Shown here: one piece after another, positions 49,858 to 62,299 of the stretch
Numbering within the stretch: position 1 is the first letter of the stretch
How the letters are laid out: every line of letters begins with the position of its first letter
From: Paulownia fortunei
Taxonomy: Eukaryota > Streptophyta > Magnoliopsida > Lamiales > Paulowniaceae
Length of the DNA stretch: 64,000 bases
Direction of reading: 5' to 3'
Assembly: GCA_019321725.1 (NCBI GenBank)
Contig: CM033110.1
Location: forward strand, 14,377,278-14,441,277
The notes under the pieces: generated by a model
Told to the model about the DNA's origin: nothing
Databases searched by the model: none
The model's input: only the letters and a program-made list of their open reading frames with translations
Translations under genes and position numbers: made by a program

Positions 49858-50233
49858 TACCTTCCAGATAATTTGTCAGAATTTAGAAAACCTCAGAGAT
49901 TGATAAAAGGTAAATTAGCAAATCACAAGAACATTCCATGGAATGGTAAGAAGTATTTCAATCAACATATATATGCAACAACCTTCATCAGTGAGAAAAA
50001 AAAATTGAGGCTATAATTCTTTTGTGGCTGTAATGTTACAAGCTGAGTAGGGTTTCACAAACAACTCATAAATTTGTGGCTAGCCATTGGCAAACTCTTC
50101 TAAAGTGACGGCTACAACAAGATCATGCAGCATAATAATCGCTATCAACACAGATACTTGAATAAAGTGTTTATCTTCCCAGTGTAAGAACAGATATAAA
50201 AAGAGCTTGCCCCAAGGCACAAATTAGATTCTA

Positions 50234-50580
50234 TTTTTCACTTCAAAAGGTCACAATGAATCCAAGAACATAAGAAACAATACGAGCCCAATTTCATGAT
50301 TGGTCCTGCCCAAGGGTACAGCTGTGCCACCATATTATGAATGTTTAATTGATGACATCAAGACAATGTTTCTCAGCATGGACCCCAGTGCAGAAAAACA
50401 AGAATCTACTTGCATTTCAAGGTCAGAATGAATTCAAGAACATAAGAAAGTGCGCGAGCCTAGTTTCATGATTGGTCCTGCCCAACAGCACAGCTGCCCA
50501 CCATGTTATGAAAGTTTAATGGATGACATCAAAAAAAAGTTTCTCAGCATGGACCCCAGTGCGCAAAAATGGAGAATCTC
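50234..50580. repeat. Tandem duplication, unit about 172 bp, 2 copies
   Basis: TCACAATGAAT at 50,251 and TCAGAATGAAT at 50,423 begin collinear copies. Shared phrases in both are CAAGAACATAAGAAA, TTTCATGATTGGTCCTGCCC and TTTCTCAGCATGGACCCCAG. The copies differ by scattered substitutions and small indels, so it is not recent. Confidence 0.85.
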
Positions 50581-51434
50581 AAAAAACCAATTCGAATTTA
50601 AATGTGGTTTTCAATACTTTGTTATGCTGCAAAACACATTCTGATGCCTAACTTCACATCATATATGAATTTGTGAAAATTTAGACAAGTTTATGATGCT
50701 TGGTCCAAGGTAAATGCAGTAAAATTTTAAATGAAGAAGATGCATTTATTCTCCTTGAAAACAAAAAGAAGGATTATTCCACTTTTTGTAAGCCATGAGT
50801 CATTGTAAATGAGAAACGAGGACTTGCCCTAGTGCTATTTCTTTCCATAGGCAAACAAAGAAAAAAGAATTGGTCATGCCTGGGTTACCCCTGGATGCCC
50901 CTGCCAAGTTAGACAGGAAAATATTTTTGTCCATATATTGATGCAATCAGGAGAAAGAGCTTCACACCAGCACCATCAAGGAAGTTATGAAGTTCTGCTT
51001 TTCTTGTACTGCTTAAAAATCTTCAGTTAGCTTGACACCCAAATATTAAATTTTACCCAAGCATTTTAGCTGCCCCCAGAATTTTAAATGACTTCACAAG
51101 ATCAAAAGAGCACATGAAAAACATAGCCACAGCAGACCCAAGAAGAGAGAGAGCATATTCTTCCGGGCTTATCTAAAACCCAAATCACAGTACCAATTTT
51201 TCGAATCAAAGAACATAAGAATCAGTCGAAAAATCATAATCTCATATCTTAATCTCACTTTCCAGTATCTAAATTCTTAAAAGGGACAAACACACCAAGA
51301 AAATTTCCATATTTAGCCAAGAACCCAACAACATAAAGTTACATTATCCATCAAAATTTAACATTTCAACACATCTGACAAGAGCCCATGATCGTTCCTC
51401 ACAGACTTAACCAATTCAAATAATAAAAGAAAAA

Positions 51435-51528
51435 AGAATTCAATAAAGAAAAAAGGAAAAGAAAGGAAAGGTGACCCAAGGTGGTATTTTACTTTTCGTT
51501 TTGCTATCCGCACGCTCACCTTTTGACA
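51435..51528. repeat. 94-bp direct repeat, copy 1
   Basis: From AGAATTCAATAAAG to CACCTTTTGACA. It is identical to copy 2 except for one base (CCCAAGG versus CCCAGGG). It lies just inside the probable 5' UTR intron. Confidence 0.95.
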
Positions 51529-51612
51529 GAGTTCCTAAATTTTCAAAGATCCTCGACTCATAATTTGTAGGAAAATAAAGAAAAACTGCAATACTGAAAT
51601 GATGTCAGTTAC

Positions 51613-51709
51613 CTTGTCAATATCTGGAAATTTTGGGAGCTTCCGGCGGGAGAAAATGACGACGAAGAGGGTCCAACAGGGATTGTCAGACAACAGGTCT
51701 CCAATTCGA
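51613..51709 (-). other. Probable non-coding first exon of the coiled-coil gene
   Basis: This is the most GC-rich patch in the region; on the minus strand it ends with a good splice donor, AAG|GTAACT. It sits between the two 94-bp repeats and lacks an ORF. The transcription start is not defined. Confidence 0.4.
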
Positions 51710-51803
51710 AGAATTCAATAAAGAAAAAAGGAAAAGAAAGGAAAGGTGACCCAGGGTGGTATTTTACTTTTCGTTTTGCTATCCGCACGCTCACCTTTTG
51801 ACA
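51710..51803. repeat. 94-bp direct repeat, copy 2
   Basis: Same 94 bp as 51,435-51,528 with one mismatch, start-to-start distance 275 bp. It lies upstream of the probable first exon and 45 bp from the copia LTR. Confidence 0.95.
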
Positions 51804-51847
51804 AATTACACTTGGCTCCTCTTATCATGCCCTCAAATTCAACGGAA

Positions 51848-52135
51848 GAAAGTAAAACAAATGAAATGCTATTAATTTTGAAGTAAAAAATATAAAAAGT
51901 AAGAAATAAAGAATAGAAAAAATAAAAAAAATATTTTTTTTTGTTTTTAGTTGTGTATTTTTATTACAAATTTATCTCTATTTATAGGCATATAAAATGA
52001 ATAAATATATTATATATAATAAATTAGAAAATGAGTGGGACATTCATATTTGATTTGATATTTATCTAATATTGATAAGACATTTTTCTACTTGATTAGA
52101 TATTTTTCTACTTGATTAGACATATATTCATAATA
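51848..52135 (-). repeat. 3' LTR of the copia element
   Basis: About 288 bp, collinear with 60,005-60,281. It carries a local duplication of the phrase TTTTTCTACTTGATTAGA (about 52,083-52,120). On the minus strand it is preceded by a purine tract, CCAATAGGGAG (52,136-52,146), which fits the polypurine tract. Confidence 0.85.
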
Positions 52136-52518
52136 CTCCCTATTGGATGTCCATATACAAAGAATATACCTCGTTAAATCGTTACTAAGAAAAAATCCTG
52201 TGGAAAAAATCTTAATGAAGAAAAAAGAGTATATCATTCTTGTATAAATATGTGTTATAAACTATCTAATTAAAAACCTTGTCAGGAAAAACCCAGTGGG
52301 ATAAAAACTTTGGTCAAGGAAAAAAGTACAGTGCGTATATGCTCCTCCTCATTCATATAATATCTTTATGTCGACGCATTACAATGTCATATCTCATCTT
52401 TTCAAATGATGCAATGGGTAATGCTTTTGTGAATAGATCTGTCAAGTTGTCACTGGAGCGAATCTGATGGACATCTATATTCTCTTTCTTTTGGAGTTCA
52501 TGCGTGAATTTTTTTTTT

Positions 52519-53690
52519 TTATGAAATGTGCTTAGTTCTATTTCCTTTAATGTAACATTCTTTAATTTGGCCTATACATACTGCATTATCCTCATATAGC
52601 ATTGTTGGACTTTCTTTATTAAATGAAATATCACAAGTTTCTCGGATATGTTGAACGAGATATCTCAACCATACGCATTCTTGAATTGCTTCATGTATTG
52701 CTAAGATTTCAGCATGATTCGAAAAAGTTGCTATAAGAGTTTGCTTTGTAGAGTGCCAAGAAATAGCAGTTCCATCATATGTAAACAAATAACCTATTTG
52801 ATATCGTGTTTTGTGTGAATCAAACAGATATCCAGCATCAGCATATTCAATCAATTCTGACTTTGAATCTTTTAAATAAAATAAACTTATATATGTTGTT
52901 CCCCTCAGATATCGAATGACCTGTTTAACACCATTGGAGAAGAACTATATCTTGCTAGTAAATTAACATAGAATACTATGTCAGGTCTTGTACAATTAGC
53001 AAGATATGTTAATACACTAATAGCACTAAGATATTGTACTTCAGGACCAAGAGTATTTTCATCATCATGTCGAGGATGAAAAGGATCTTTTTTTACATCA
53101 AAAGGTCGAACAACCATGGGAAAACTCATTGGATGGGATTTATCCATATTAAAACATTTTAATACCTTTTCAGTATAATTTGATTGATGAACAAAATTTT
53201 ATTTTTCCTAAATCTTTCATTTCAAATTCATCTTTTAGCAATGTTATCGTCTCTATAATCTCTTCAGGAGTCCCAATGATATTTAAATCAACAACATAAA
53301 TAACGACGATAGCAAATCCAAACTTTGACTTCTTAATAAAGACACATGAACAAATAGGATTGTTGATATATCTTTTTTTCAAAAGATATTCACTGAGACG
53401 ATTATACCACATACGTCCAAATTGCTTTAATCCATACAAAGATCTTTGTAACTTAATTGAATACATTTCCCTAGATTTTGAATTGTATTCTTTGAGAAGT
53501 TTTAATAATCCTTCAGGAACTTTCTATAAATGTCACTATCAAGGGATTCATATAGATAAGCTATTACAACATCCATTAGATGCATATGAAGTCTTTTTGA
53601 AATTGTCAAACTGAGTAAAACTCTAAATGTTATTACATCCACCACTGGAGAATATGTCTCCTTATAATCAATACCTCTGTGAGAAATCTT
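52519..53690 (-). pseudogene. Copia RNase H and C-terminal reverse transcriptase, broken
   Basis: RNase H (52,519-52,854) reads IEYADAGYLFDSHKTR, GTAISWHSTKQ, NHAEILAIHEA and LYEDNAVCI, keeping the expected acidic residues. The reverse transcriptase part (53,170-53,466) reads LQRSLYGLKQFGRMWYNRL, but the catalytic YVDD box reads YVVD, losing one aspartate. A connecting segment lies at 52,905-53,147. Frame changes and stops separate the blocks. The coding region is cut by the solo LTR at 53,693. Confidence 0.85.
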
Positions 53691-53692
53691 GT

Positions 53693-55953
53693 TGTAACAG
53701 CCCTTAACCTAACTGCAAAGCCTAAACAAGCTGATACAGTTAAGTCAAGAAATGTTAGTTTTTTATCAATACTAAAGTTATGATTTTAATAAAAGTTCCC
53801 ATTTTAGCTATAAGAGAGAGCTTGAATCATTTTAAACACACTATATACATATATCAAAACTGAGTACATCTGTTTACAAAACCATAACAAAGCGGCTTAT
53901 TTAAAAACAAAACAGAGTTTTCAAAATAAACTACAAAATAGGTCAAAGCATGGCATATGAACAAATCTCTGTCCGGCTGCTCTAGAGACTCAGTCAACCT
54001 CTAAACCTATACATTTCCACCTGCATCACATGAATCTAATGAGCTAAAGGCTCAGTAAGGTGAAACTGATGCAATAACAAATAGCATACATGCAAATCAC
54101 ATAAATGATTAAATGCAATATTCAATTTAATAACTTTCTTTCATAAATTATTCTTTAGGGCCCTTGAAATGTGGTACCTAATTAAATAGCGATAGACCGT
54201 AGTTTTCGGAACCTGTTTATAATGATTGGCCAATAAGAGAAATAATACGGGGTTTCCATACTTGATCTTTCAACCTCAGGTATTAGCCGTATTCTATCTC
54301 ATTCATTGTGGCTTTCCTATATCGATTTTTCAACCTCAAGTATTTGCCACCATTTGTTGGGTCTGCTGGTCCCTCCCGCATCCCTTGTCTACCCGATCAT
54401 CAATCAAGTACCATACTTCTTTTTCAAAAATATCATTATATCCTTAATAGTATCATGTTTCATAAACCATAAATGCATCAAACATTACTATCATTTCACA
54501 AATAATAACAATCACACTAAAACATGAACAACATTATATGATTCTTGTGATACAGCAAATGAAAGCTTCAACTTACCTCAAGTCCACTTTGTGCTAAGTG
54601 AAAAGGCTAATCTCTTTGGAAGATAGGATGTGTTAAAGGCCTAACATAATCAAATCATGTACCATTTAATATTTTTTTTATAAATCATTTAATCTATTCT
54701 AGTTAAAGTTTATATACACTTTTCAATCTTTTGTAAAGAATTATATATCAATTACATAACCTTAAAAATAATGCATACTCCATATTTTACTACTAATTCA
54801 AGACATTAAACATTAGGGCAGCCATTAAATAACTAATAATTCAAACATAATTATTAGGGCAATCCCTAAAACATGAACACAATTCGAATTAAAATGACAT
54901 AAACTTGATTCTAATTGCTATTGTTTTCAATCATTCAAAGAAACTTCCAAATACAATATAAGCATTACAAAATCAATAGAAACAAGTAAATTAAACAATT
55001 TCACAAGACTATCAATTTTGCTAAAAATTAGCTTAACTAGCTTGGTTTTGGCTTCAAGTGTAACTTACTTAAGTTTTCAATCATACAAAAGCATACTAAA
55101 ACATGTAACCATCCAAGATACTACAAATTCATCATAAGAAACATTAAAAAAGAATATACCTTGATTAAGTTGGATTTAAGCTTCAAAATCAATGGTTTTC
55201 AAGCTTAAAATGATGGAAACTTATTCTAGCTTGTGTTCTATGGATTCCTATGGATTGAATTCAATTTTTTGTGAGTATGAGAGTGTAGAAATTTGGGAGA
55301 AACTTAGGAAAATAAGGGCTGGTCGTTTTTGAGGTGCTTCCACAAGAAATATGGATGAAAATGATTTCTTTGACCTTTCAAAGAGAGGTAAGTGGAGGGT
55401 GATGATTGGTTGCATCATACTTGGTGTCTTCTCATGCCAAAAGCCACGTTCATGGGCTAAGTAGATAACAAAAATTAATGTTTTGGTGTTATAATCAAGT
55501 GCAATGCAATTTAGAATGGTTTTATGCAACCTAGTCAACCAACCAATCAAATTGCACCATTGTGCATACTTTTAGTTATTAGCCAAATGTAACATAGTTC
55601 AAGTAAATATTTAGGTAATTAATCACTTTAGCATATAACTAGTATGGAGCAATACAAATAATTTATTTCATGACCATTCAACACATTAATCTTCCTTAAC
55701 CGAGATACCGAGCTTTTCACTGCAAAAAAGACACTTATGGAATATGTTAAATCAAGAAATGAAAGTTTGATCTCATATTTCATGTACTAATGCATGTTAA
55801 ATCATAACTGAAGCATATAATAACAATTATTCATGTTCATGCAATCATGCTATTTGTATGCCATAATTCAATAATACACACTGATTAGATGCATATTCAT
55901 GCAAAATGCTTATTACTGGCTATGTAGGAGAGAATTGAGAATTGGGCATTACA
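53693..55953 (-). mobile_element. Solo LTR (Tekay-like) inside the copia reverse transcriptase
   Basis: A 2,261-bp block begins TGTAACAGCC and ends GGGCATTACA on the plus strand. It is flanked by a perfect 5-bp duplication CTTGT (53,688-53,692 and 55,954-55,958). Read on the minus strand it begins TGTAATGCCC and ends CTGTTACA, like the Tekay LTRs at 229 and 10,259, and contains a similar CTGAGCCTTTAGCTCAT phrase. There is no internal coding region, so it is a solo LTR. Confidence 0.92.
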
Positions 55954-58080
55954 CTTGTGCTACAAGTCATGCTGTGTATCTAACAATTTCATTTTTCTCG
56001 TTACGTTTTCATACAAATACCCACTTGTAGCCAACAAGTTTTACACTTTTAGATGTTTCAACGATAGATCCGAAAACTTGACATTTTTCAAGTGAACTTA
56101 GCTCTGTCTGCATTGCATCTTTCCATTTTGGCCAATCATTTCTTTGTAGACATTCATCAACAGACTTTTGTTCATGATCCTCATTTTTTTGTTATAATTT
56201 CAAAAGTTACTGTATATGCAAATATCTTGTGACAACAATTTCATTTTGATTCCATCTTTTTTCCAAAGTGACATAACTTATTGAGATCTCATTATCATTA
56301 TTTTCGTGTACCTGAACCTCTTCTGAGGTTATTTCTTCAGTTATATTAATTATTTCTGGTATAGACTATTTAGGAGTAGTACCAATAACTTTAGAAGTGC
56401 CAACTTACTTATTTTGCTCCTTTTTCTTTCTTGAATTTTTATTTTTGGAACCGATGGGTCTACCACGCTTCTAGCGTGTCTTAAACTCATTTACAAGTGT
56501 ATTAGTAATTTGTCCTATTGGGACATCAATACGAATAGAAGCATTGACAGTTGGTATATGTTATTTTGTCACTTTTTTTAATATCAGTAAATGCATCATG
56601 TAATTGATTTGCAATATTTTCTAAGTGAATAATTTTCTGAACTTTTAATTCACATTGATTTGTACGAGGATCAAAATGAGATAATGATGATGCATTCCAT
56701 AAAAAACTGTTGTTTCTCTCTTCCTAATGCTGGGAAAATTGCCTCATCAAAATGGCAATTGGCAAATCGTGCCGTAAAAATATCACCTGTCAAGGGTTCG
56801 ATATATTTAATAATTAACGGAGATTCAAATCCTATATAAATTTCCAGTCTTTTTTTAGGACCCATCTTAATGCGTTGTGATGGAACAATTGAGACATAAA
56901 CCGCACAACCAAAAATTCTTAGATAGGAGATATTTGGTTCTTGACTAGTGATAAGTTATAATGGAGAATACTTATGATATGCAGTTAGTCTTATGCAAAT
57001 CAGTGATGTTGCATGCAATATGGCATATCCCAAGCAGAATTGGGTAACTTTGTTCTCATAAGTACAGGTCTAGCAATTAATTTTAATCTTTTAATAAAAG
57101 ATTCTGCTAACTCATTCTGTGTATGTATGCAAGCAACATGATGTTCAATTGTAATCCCAGTTGACATACAATATTCATCAAAAGTTTGGAATGTAAATTC
57201 TCCAGCATTATCTATATGAATTTTCTTGATTGTATAATCCGAAAATTGTGCACGTAATCAGATTATTTGAGCAAGGAGTCTAGCAAATGCAACATTGCAA
57301 GTAGATAATAAATAAATATGTGACCATCGTGTTGATGTATCTATTAATACCATGAAATATTTAAATGGTCCACATGATGGAATAATAAGCCCACATACGT
57401 CTCTTTGAATTTGTTCTAAAAATGCCGGAGATTCAAAGGCAACTTTCATTAGAGATGGCCTTATAATCATCTTTCCTTGAAAACAAGCAGCACATGAAAA
57501 ATTTTTGGACAAAAGAATCTTTTGGTTTTTTAACGAATGTCCATGAGAATTTTTTATAATTCTTCGCATCATTATTGAACCTGGATGACCCAAACAGTCA
57601 TGCCAAATGATAATTTTTTTTGAATTTATTGACTTTTCATCCATCACAGTGTATGATTTAATTGAATTTATAAAAGTATAATATAACCCGGAAGAGTATG
57701 ATAGTAGTTTTTCCAATATATATTTCTTTCCTGAGACAATTGACGTAATATATAGATATTCAACGTCTTTTTTCATTTGTTGTCTCAATATGATAACCAT
57801 TACGACGTATATCTCTAAAACTTAGTAGATTTCTTTTTGATCTACTAGAAAACATAGTGTCGTCAATTATAAATTTTGTGCTACCAGATAATAAAATATT
57901 AGTTCTTCCATAACCTTTAATAAGATTTGCAACACCAGATATTGTACTAACATTAACTTCAGCTAATATGAGATGGGAAAAATATTTTTTGTTTTTGACA
58001 ATTGTGTGTGTTGTTGCACTATCTGCTATGCATAGAGCTTCACCATTGACTTTAACTCCAATCGCATGATCTATATTTCT
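55954..58080 (-). pseudogene. Copia pre-integrase, integrase and N-terminal reverse transcriptase, broken
   Basis: Pre-integrase IIWHDCLGHPGSIMMRR and FSCAACFQGK (57,460-57,620) are followed by the integrase core with QRDVCG, IDTSTRWSHIYLLST, a second aspartate block IHIDNAGEF (about 57,200) and the glutamate block NELAESFIKRL (about 57,090). The catalytic triad is therefore still visible although frames are broken. The integrase C-terminal part GPKKRLEIYIGFESP lies at 56,670-56,865, and reverse transcriptase N-terminal similarity lies at 55,990-56,150. Confidence 0.82.
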
Positions 58081-58284
58081 TCATAAAAATAATTATAAAA
58101 AAAATAAGCATTTAGAATTAAATACTAAATATATTTCTTTATTTGTTATCAATATATAGGAAAAACTTACTAAAAAATTTCCAAATTACATAGAACATAA
58201 ATCAAAACATATACAAAAAATAAAAACACACCAAAAATAATACATTTGGGATAACTTATTGTGGAGACATATTCCCATCGCCAT

Positions 58285-59327
58285 TCAGATTTTCAAAGTT
58301 CCTATTAGGATTCTCAAAGAAATCTGCAACATCCAACTGTGTAAAATCCATTGGAGTATAATGTTCAATAAGGTTTGTCTCCACACATTTTTCTTTTCTT
58401 TCAGTGAAGCCTGATATAGATCAACAAGATGCTTAGATGTATGACAAGTACGTCTCCAGTGTCCTTTCATGCCACATTTATGACAATTGCTTTCATTAGT
58501 CTTGGGAGTTTTATTTTGCAATCTATTTTCTTCTTGTTTTAGCCCATTATTCTCCCACTTCTGGTGGTGAGGTACACTTCTCTTAAAATTTGAAAAGTTT
58601 TGATTATAATAACCTCGACCACGACCACGGCCATGACCACGACTATAACCACGTCATCGACCATGACTATGACCACGTCCTCGACCACTTTCTCTATATC
58701 GACTGCGCCCAAAATTATTAACAATCACAGCATTCGCATCAGGGAATAACATTGATCTAGTTGGGCGGGATTGATGATTTTTCATCAATAATTTATTATT
58801 TTATTTGATAAAATAAGACATGATATCAACTCGAAATACTTCTTAAAACCTGACTCTCGATACTATTGTTGCTGGAGTATATTAAAAGCATGAAAAGTAG
58901 AAAATGTCTTTTCTAACATGTCTTCATCAGTAATACTTTCTCCACATAACTTTAACTAAGAAGTGATTTTAAACATTGTCGAATTAGACTCGCTTACACT
59001 TTTAAAATCTTACAATCATAAGTGCATCCAATCATAGCAAGCTTTAGGAAGTATTATTCTCTTTTGGTGGTCATACCTTTCTTTCAATTTTTTTCGAAGA
59101 ACGTATGGATCTTTTACTATCAGATATTCAGTTTTTAATTCCTCATGGATATGATGACGAAGGAATATCATTGCCCTTGTGGATATTGCAAGGATGCTTC
59201 ATCTTTTTCTTTTATTGTTTCTCCAAGGTTCATAGCATTAAGATGGATCTCAGCATCAAGTGTCCATGCCAAGTAATTATTGCCAGAAATATCAAGGGCA
59301 ATAAATTCGAGCTTTGTAAGATTTGAC
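58285..59327 (-). pseudogene. Copia gag (UBN2-type) with CCHC zinc knuckle, broken
   Basis: The minus strand starts MSNLTKLEFIALDISGNNYL, WTLDAEIHLNAMNLGETIKE and so on near 59,140-59,327, then stops interrupt it. The nucleic-acid binding end has an arginine/glycine-rich stretch (58,600-58,700) and the knuckle CHKCGMKGHWRRTC (about 58,445-58,487). Confidence 0.85.
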
Positions 59328-59989
59328 ATTCTAAGAATAAAAAAAATATAAAATTAGTAAGTTGATTATTAAATAAATAATCATAATTATGGATGTAGAT
59401 TATTAAAAATATCAATATTTTTTTTAGAGAGAATATAAGCAAAGAATACAATCCTACAACTTAGATGTATTCATATAAAATTCAGAGAAAAGTAAATGAC
59501 AGTAATGTAAAATGGTTTTAAGCACTATATGGATTTTATATTTATTTGGATTTCATGAAAATTATAAAGAAATATTGCAGATAATATAAATACAAATAAA
59601 TATATATTTAAAGGAAGATGTATAATATTGGGTATCAAAATAATATATATAACTTGCATGAAAATATATTCCAAAGTTTTTAACACTAAAAATCAAGCAA
59701 TTATAATGTATATACTAATGAATAGACATTAAATAAATAATTTAACCAAAATATTTGAAGTAAACTAAATTAGTATCTAATTAAGCTACTAATCTTAATT
59801 ATATACATAATATTTATAACAATCATAACATGTATACATTTATATACATATGTTCATCTAATCATATTAATCTAAGTTCATACTTAATATTTATAACAAA
59901 TATGTCACACATATATATACATAACATAATGAACTTGTAGAGAAATATTACCTAGTAATATTACCTTGACTAGAATTCCAAAATATATG

Positions 59990-60004
59990 ATCGTACTGAT
60001 AATA
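59990..60004 (-). other. Primer-binding site of the copia element (tRNA-Met type, decayed)
   Basis: The minus strand reads TATTATCAGTACGAT directly after the LTR end ACAACA, matching TGGTATCAGAGC with several changes. Confidence 0.65.
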
Positions 60005-60281
60005 TGTTGTAAAATAAATGAAATACTACTAATTTTGAAGTGAAGAATATATAGAGTATGGAATGAAGATAGAAAAAATAGAGAGAATATTTTCTTTCTC
60101 TTGTTTTCACTTGTTTGTTTTCATTACAAATTTGCCTATATTTATAGGCACACAAAATGAATGAATACACCATATAATAATATGATAAATTAAAAAATGA
60201 GTTGGGCATCCATATTTGATTTGACATTTACATAATATTGATAAGACATTTTCCTACTTAATTAGATATATATTCATAATA
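60005..60281 (-). repeat. 5' LTR of the copia element
   Basis: 277 bp from TGTTGTAAAATAAATG to TATTCATAATA on the plus strand. It is collinear with 51,848-52,135 and flanked on the right by AGCGGAAAC, containing the candidate duplication CGGAA. Confidence 0.85.
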
Positions 60282-60283
60282 AG

Positions 60284-62299
60284 CGGAAACTTCATTCAAT
60301 TATTTTTTGAAGGCACTCAAATTAAATTTGCTACGAAATACCAAGGTTTGTTAGTCACCCTTACCTATTTGGTTTTTAATTTTTTGACACCAAAAATAAA
60401 GAAAAAAGGAAACGAAATTCATGGGGTCTTGTGGTTACATTTTCCTTGTCATGCTCTGTGTTTTTTAAAATTGAGAATAAGATGCCTTTTGAATTTTATA
60501 AAAATAAAAATGTATTTTGATTAGTCGAGTAAAATAGAATAATGACGTGAGTCGGCATGTTAATTAATTGTTGTAAGTTGGTTTGACATGTGGAAACAAA
60601 AAGTTAGTTTGATTTATTATTTTTAAGGATTGATCTATTTTACCTCATTGAATTATCTCTCAAATAGATAATCGTGTGCATAACATTGCATCTTTCTATT
60701 ATTTAATGTGTTTCATTTGCATAAGTTTCTCAAAAATAAATATTATTATATTAATTTTGTTCCTAATTTAAAAAGGCCAAAAAAAAGGAAAACAAAGAAG
60801 AAAAATATATATATATGAACCATTTCTTTGCAATTATTACAAAGCCAACTATGTCATGTATCTTTATAACTATGTCATGTCATATAATTTTCTCAAAAAG
60901 AAATTTTCATAAAAAAGTGGAACTAAATTTCTAACTACAAGTTTTCATTTTTATAGGTTTTATCTAATAACCATTTTGCACCAATATTTTTTAGATGTGA
61001 TTTTTTCCTCATAAATTTACTCACCTTCACGAAGTTGCCATCCCTTTCTACCATAGCAATATCTTTTTCATTATAGAACAAATTGAATAATCTATTATTG
61101 CCTTTATTGATAAAAGAAGAGAGAAAAATAGTAAATAGTATAAGGTTTAATTTGATTTTGTAGATATTGCACTCAATGCACATACATAAATACATGCATT
61201 TACTGTCAAGTATCCTATTTTATCACCAAATGTAACACTTGGTATTGAATTCATATAGCCAATATAATGTATTGGGTGTAACATGAATTCAATTGATTTA
61301 ATTCATGAGACATTCATGGGGAGGTAAGAGATTGTTAGTGGCATTGGAGTTGGGGGTTGGTTGCCATAAAGAAATCAATTGGTGGTTCTTAGGTGGCAAG
61401 GGGTAGAGCGAGATTGAATGTAGGGTTGAGGTATCTTTTTTCATCTCAATTCTTCTTCTTTTTTCAACTTTTTTTTGGGGGGGTGTTTATTTTTAATATT
61501 TTCAAAACTATTATAATTGCAACATAACAAAGTGATTCAATAAAAAAGTTGGAGGTAAGCTCCAAATGAGTTATGAAAATTTTAATTAACACAATATGTA
61601 CACATGTGATAACATGCTGGGAAAGATTATTCAAAAAAAGAGAGATGTATTTTATAATAGGATTTTGTATTTTTGAAAATAATGTTCAAAATGAGTGGTT
61701 TATTTTGAAAATGCTTTCAATCCAGACTTTCAAAAATTATAAAAAACAAACATGATTTACATTTTTAAAATTTGAAAATGTGAACACAAAAAATCAAGAT
61801 GAAAGCTATTAACTCCTAAGAAATCCAAGGCTATATTTGAAATCAGATCCCAGATACCAAACACGTTTTCCCAAACAATAATGTGTTTGGAAGACAATAT
61901 TTTTTTAAATTGAGTGGGTCAGTTCCATTAAAATTATGGTTTTGTATTTTTTGGCTGTACGTGGAACCAATGCTTCTATTGAACTATGGCAGCCTGTTCC
62001 AGTATTTTTCGACTCTTACCTTTAATATTTGAGATGATTTATCCCATCTTTTTGACTATTGACACAATTTTTGTAGGCTTTAATCCTTGTTGTGTTGTAT
62101 GAAATGGATTTTCATTTTACCTCTGTTACTTTTGCATTCTATACACAAAGCACACACTTCCCGCACCTGTGACCACACATATTGTGAAAAATTAAAATTG
62201 ATTTTTTGGAACTACAATTTTGACTATTATTTTCTAGAAAGCCTACATTTTCCTATAATAGTTTCATTTCAAGAGACTTCTAGAGTAGAATTTAATTGT
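60284..62299. other. Unassigned DNA, formerly upstream of the coiled-coil gene
   Basis: Before the copia insertion this DNA would have been upstream of the coiled-coil gene. No gene can be supported. A minus-strand frame near 60,935-61,110 (KDIAMVERDGNFVKVSKFMR and following) looks protein-like for about 45 codons but matches nothing I recognise. The rest is AT-rich spacer. Confidence 0.35.

Larger units (their letters stand above)
49861..51612 (-). other. Probable 5' UTR intron of the coiled-coil gene
   Basis: On the minus strand a GACAAG|GTAACT donor lies at 51,613/51,612 and a CTGGAAG acceptor lies three bases before the start codon. The first exon would be non-coding. The acceptor has a weak pyrimidine tract, so this is an inference from position. 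The region contains a 172-bp tandem duplication and one copy of the 94-bp repeat. Confidence 0.4.
51848..60283 (-). mobile_element. Ty1/copia element, full structure, interrupted by a solo LTR
   Basis: Short LTRs (about 280 bp) bound a minus-strand element with primer site, gag with zinc knuckle, pre-integrase, integrase, reverse transcriptase and RNase H in copia order. Flanks carry CGGAA on both sides (51,843-51,847 and 60,284-60,288); the right LTR boundary is uncertain by two bases. The outer LTR dinucleotide on the gag side is TA rather than TG in both copies. The reading frame is broken in many places, so the element is inactive. Confidence 0.88.

Noticed and set aside
60935..61195. Minus-strand frame with a protein-like middle section
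   Set aside because: About 45 plausible codons only, no recognisable family, no splice context; noted in the spacer entry but not called a gene.
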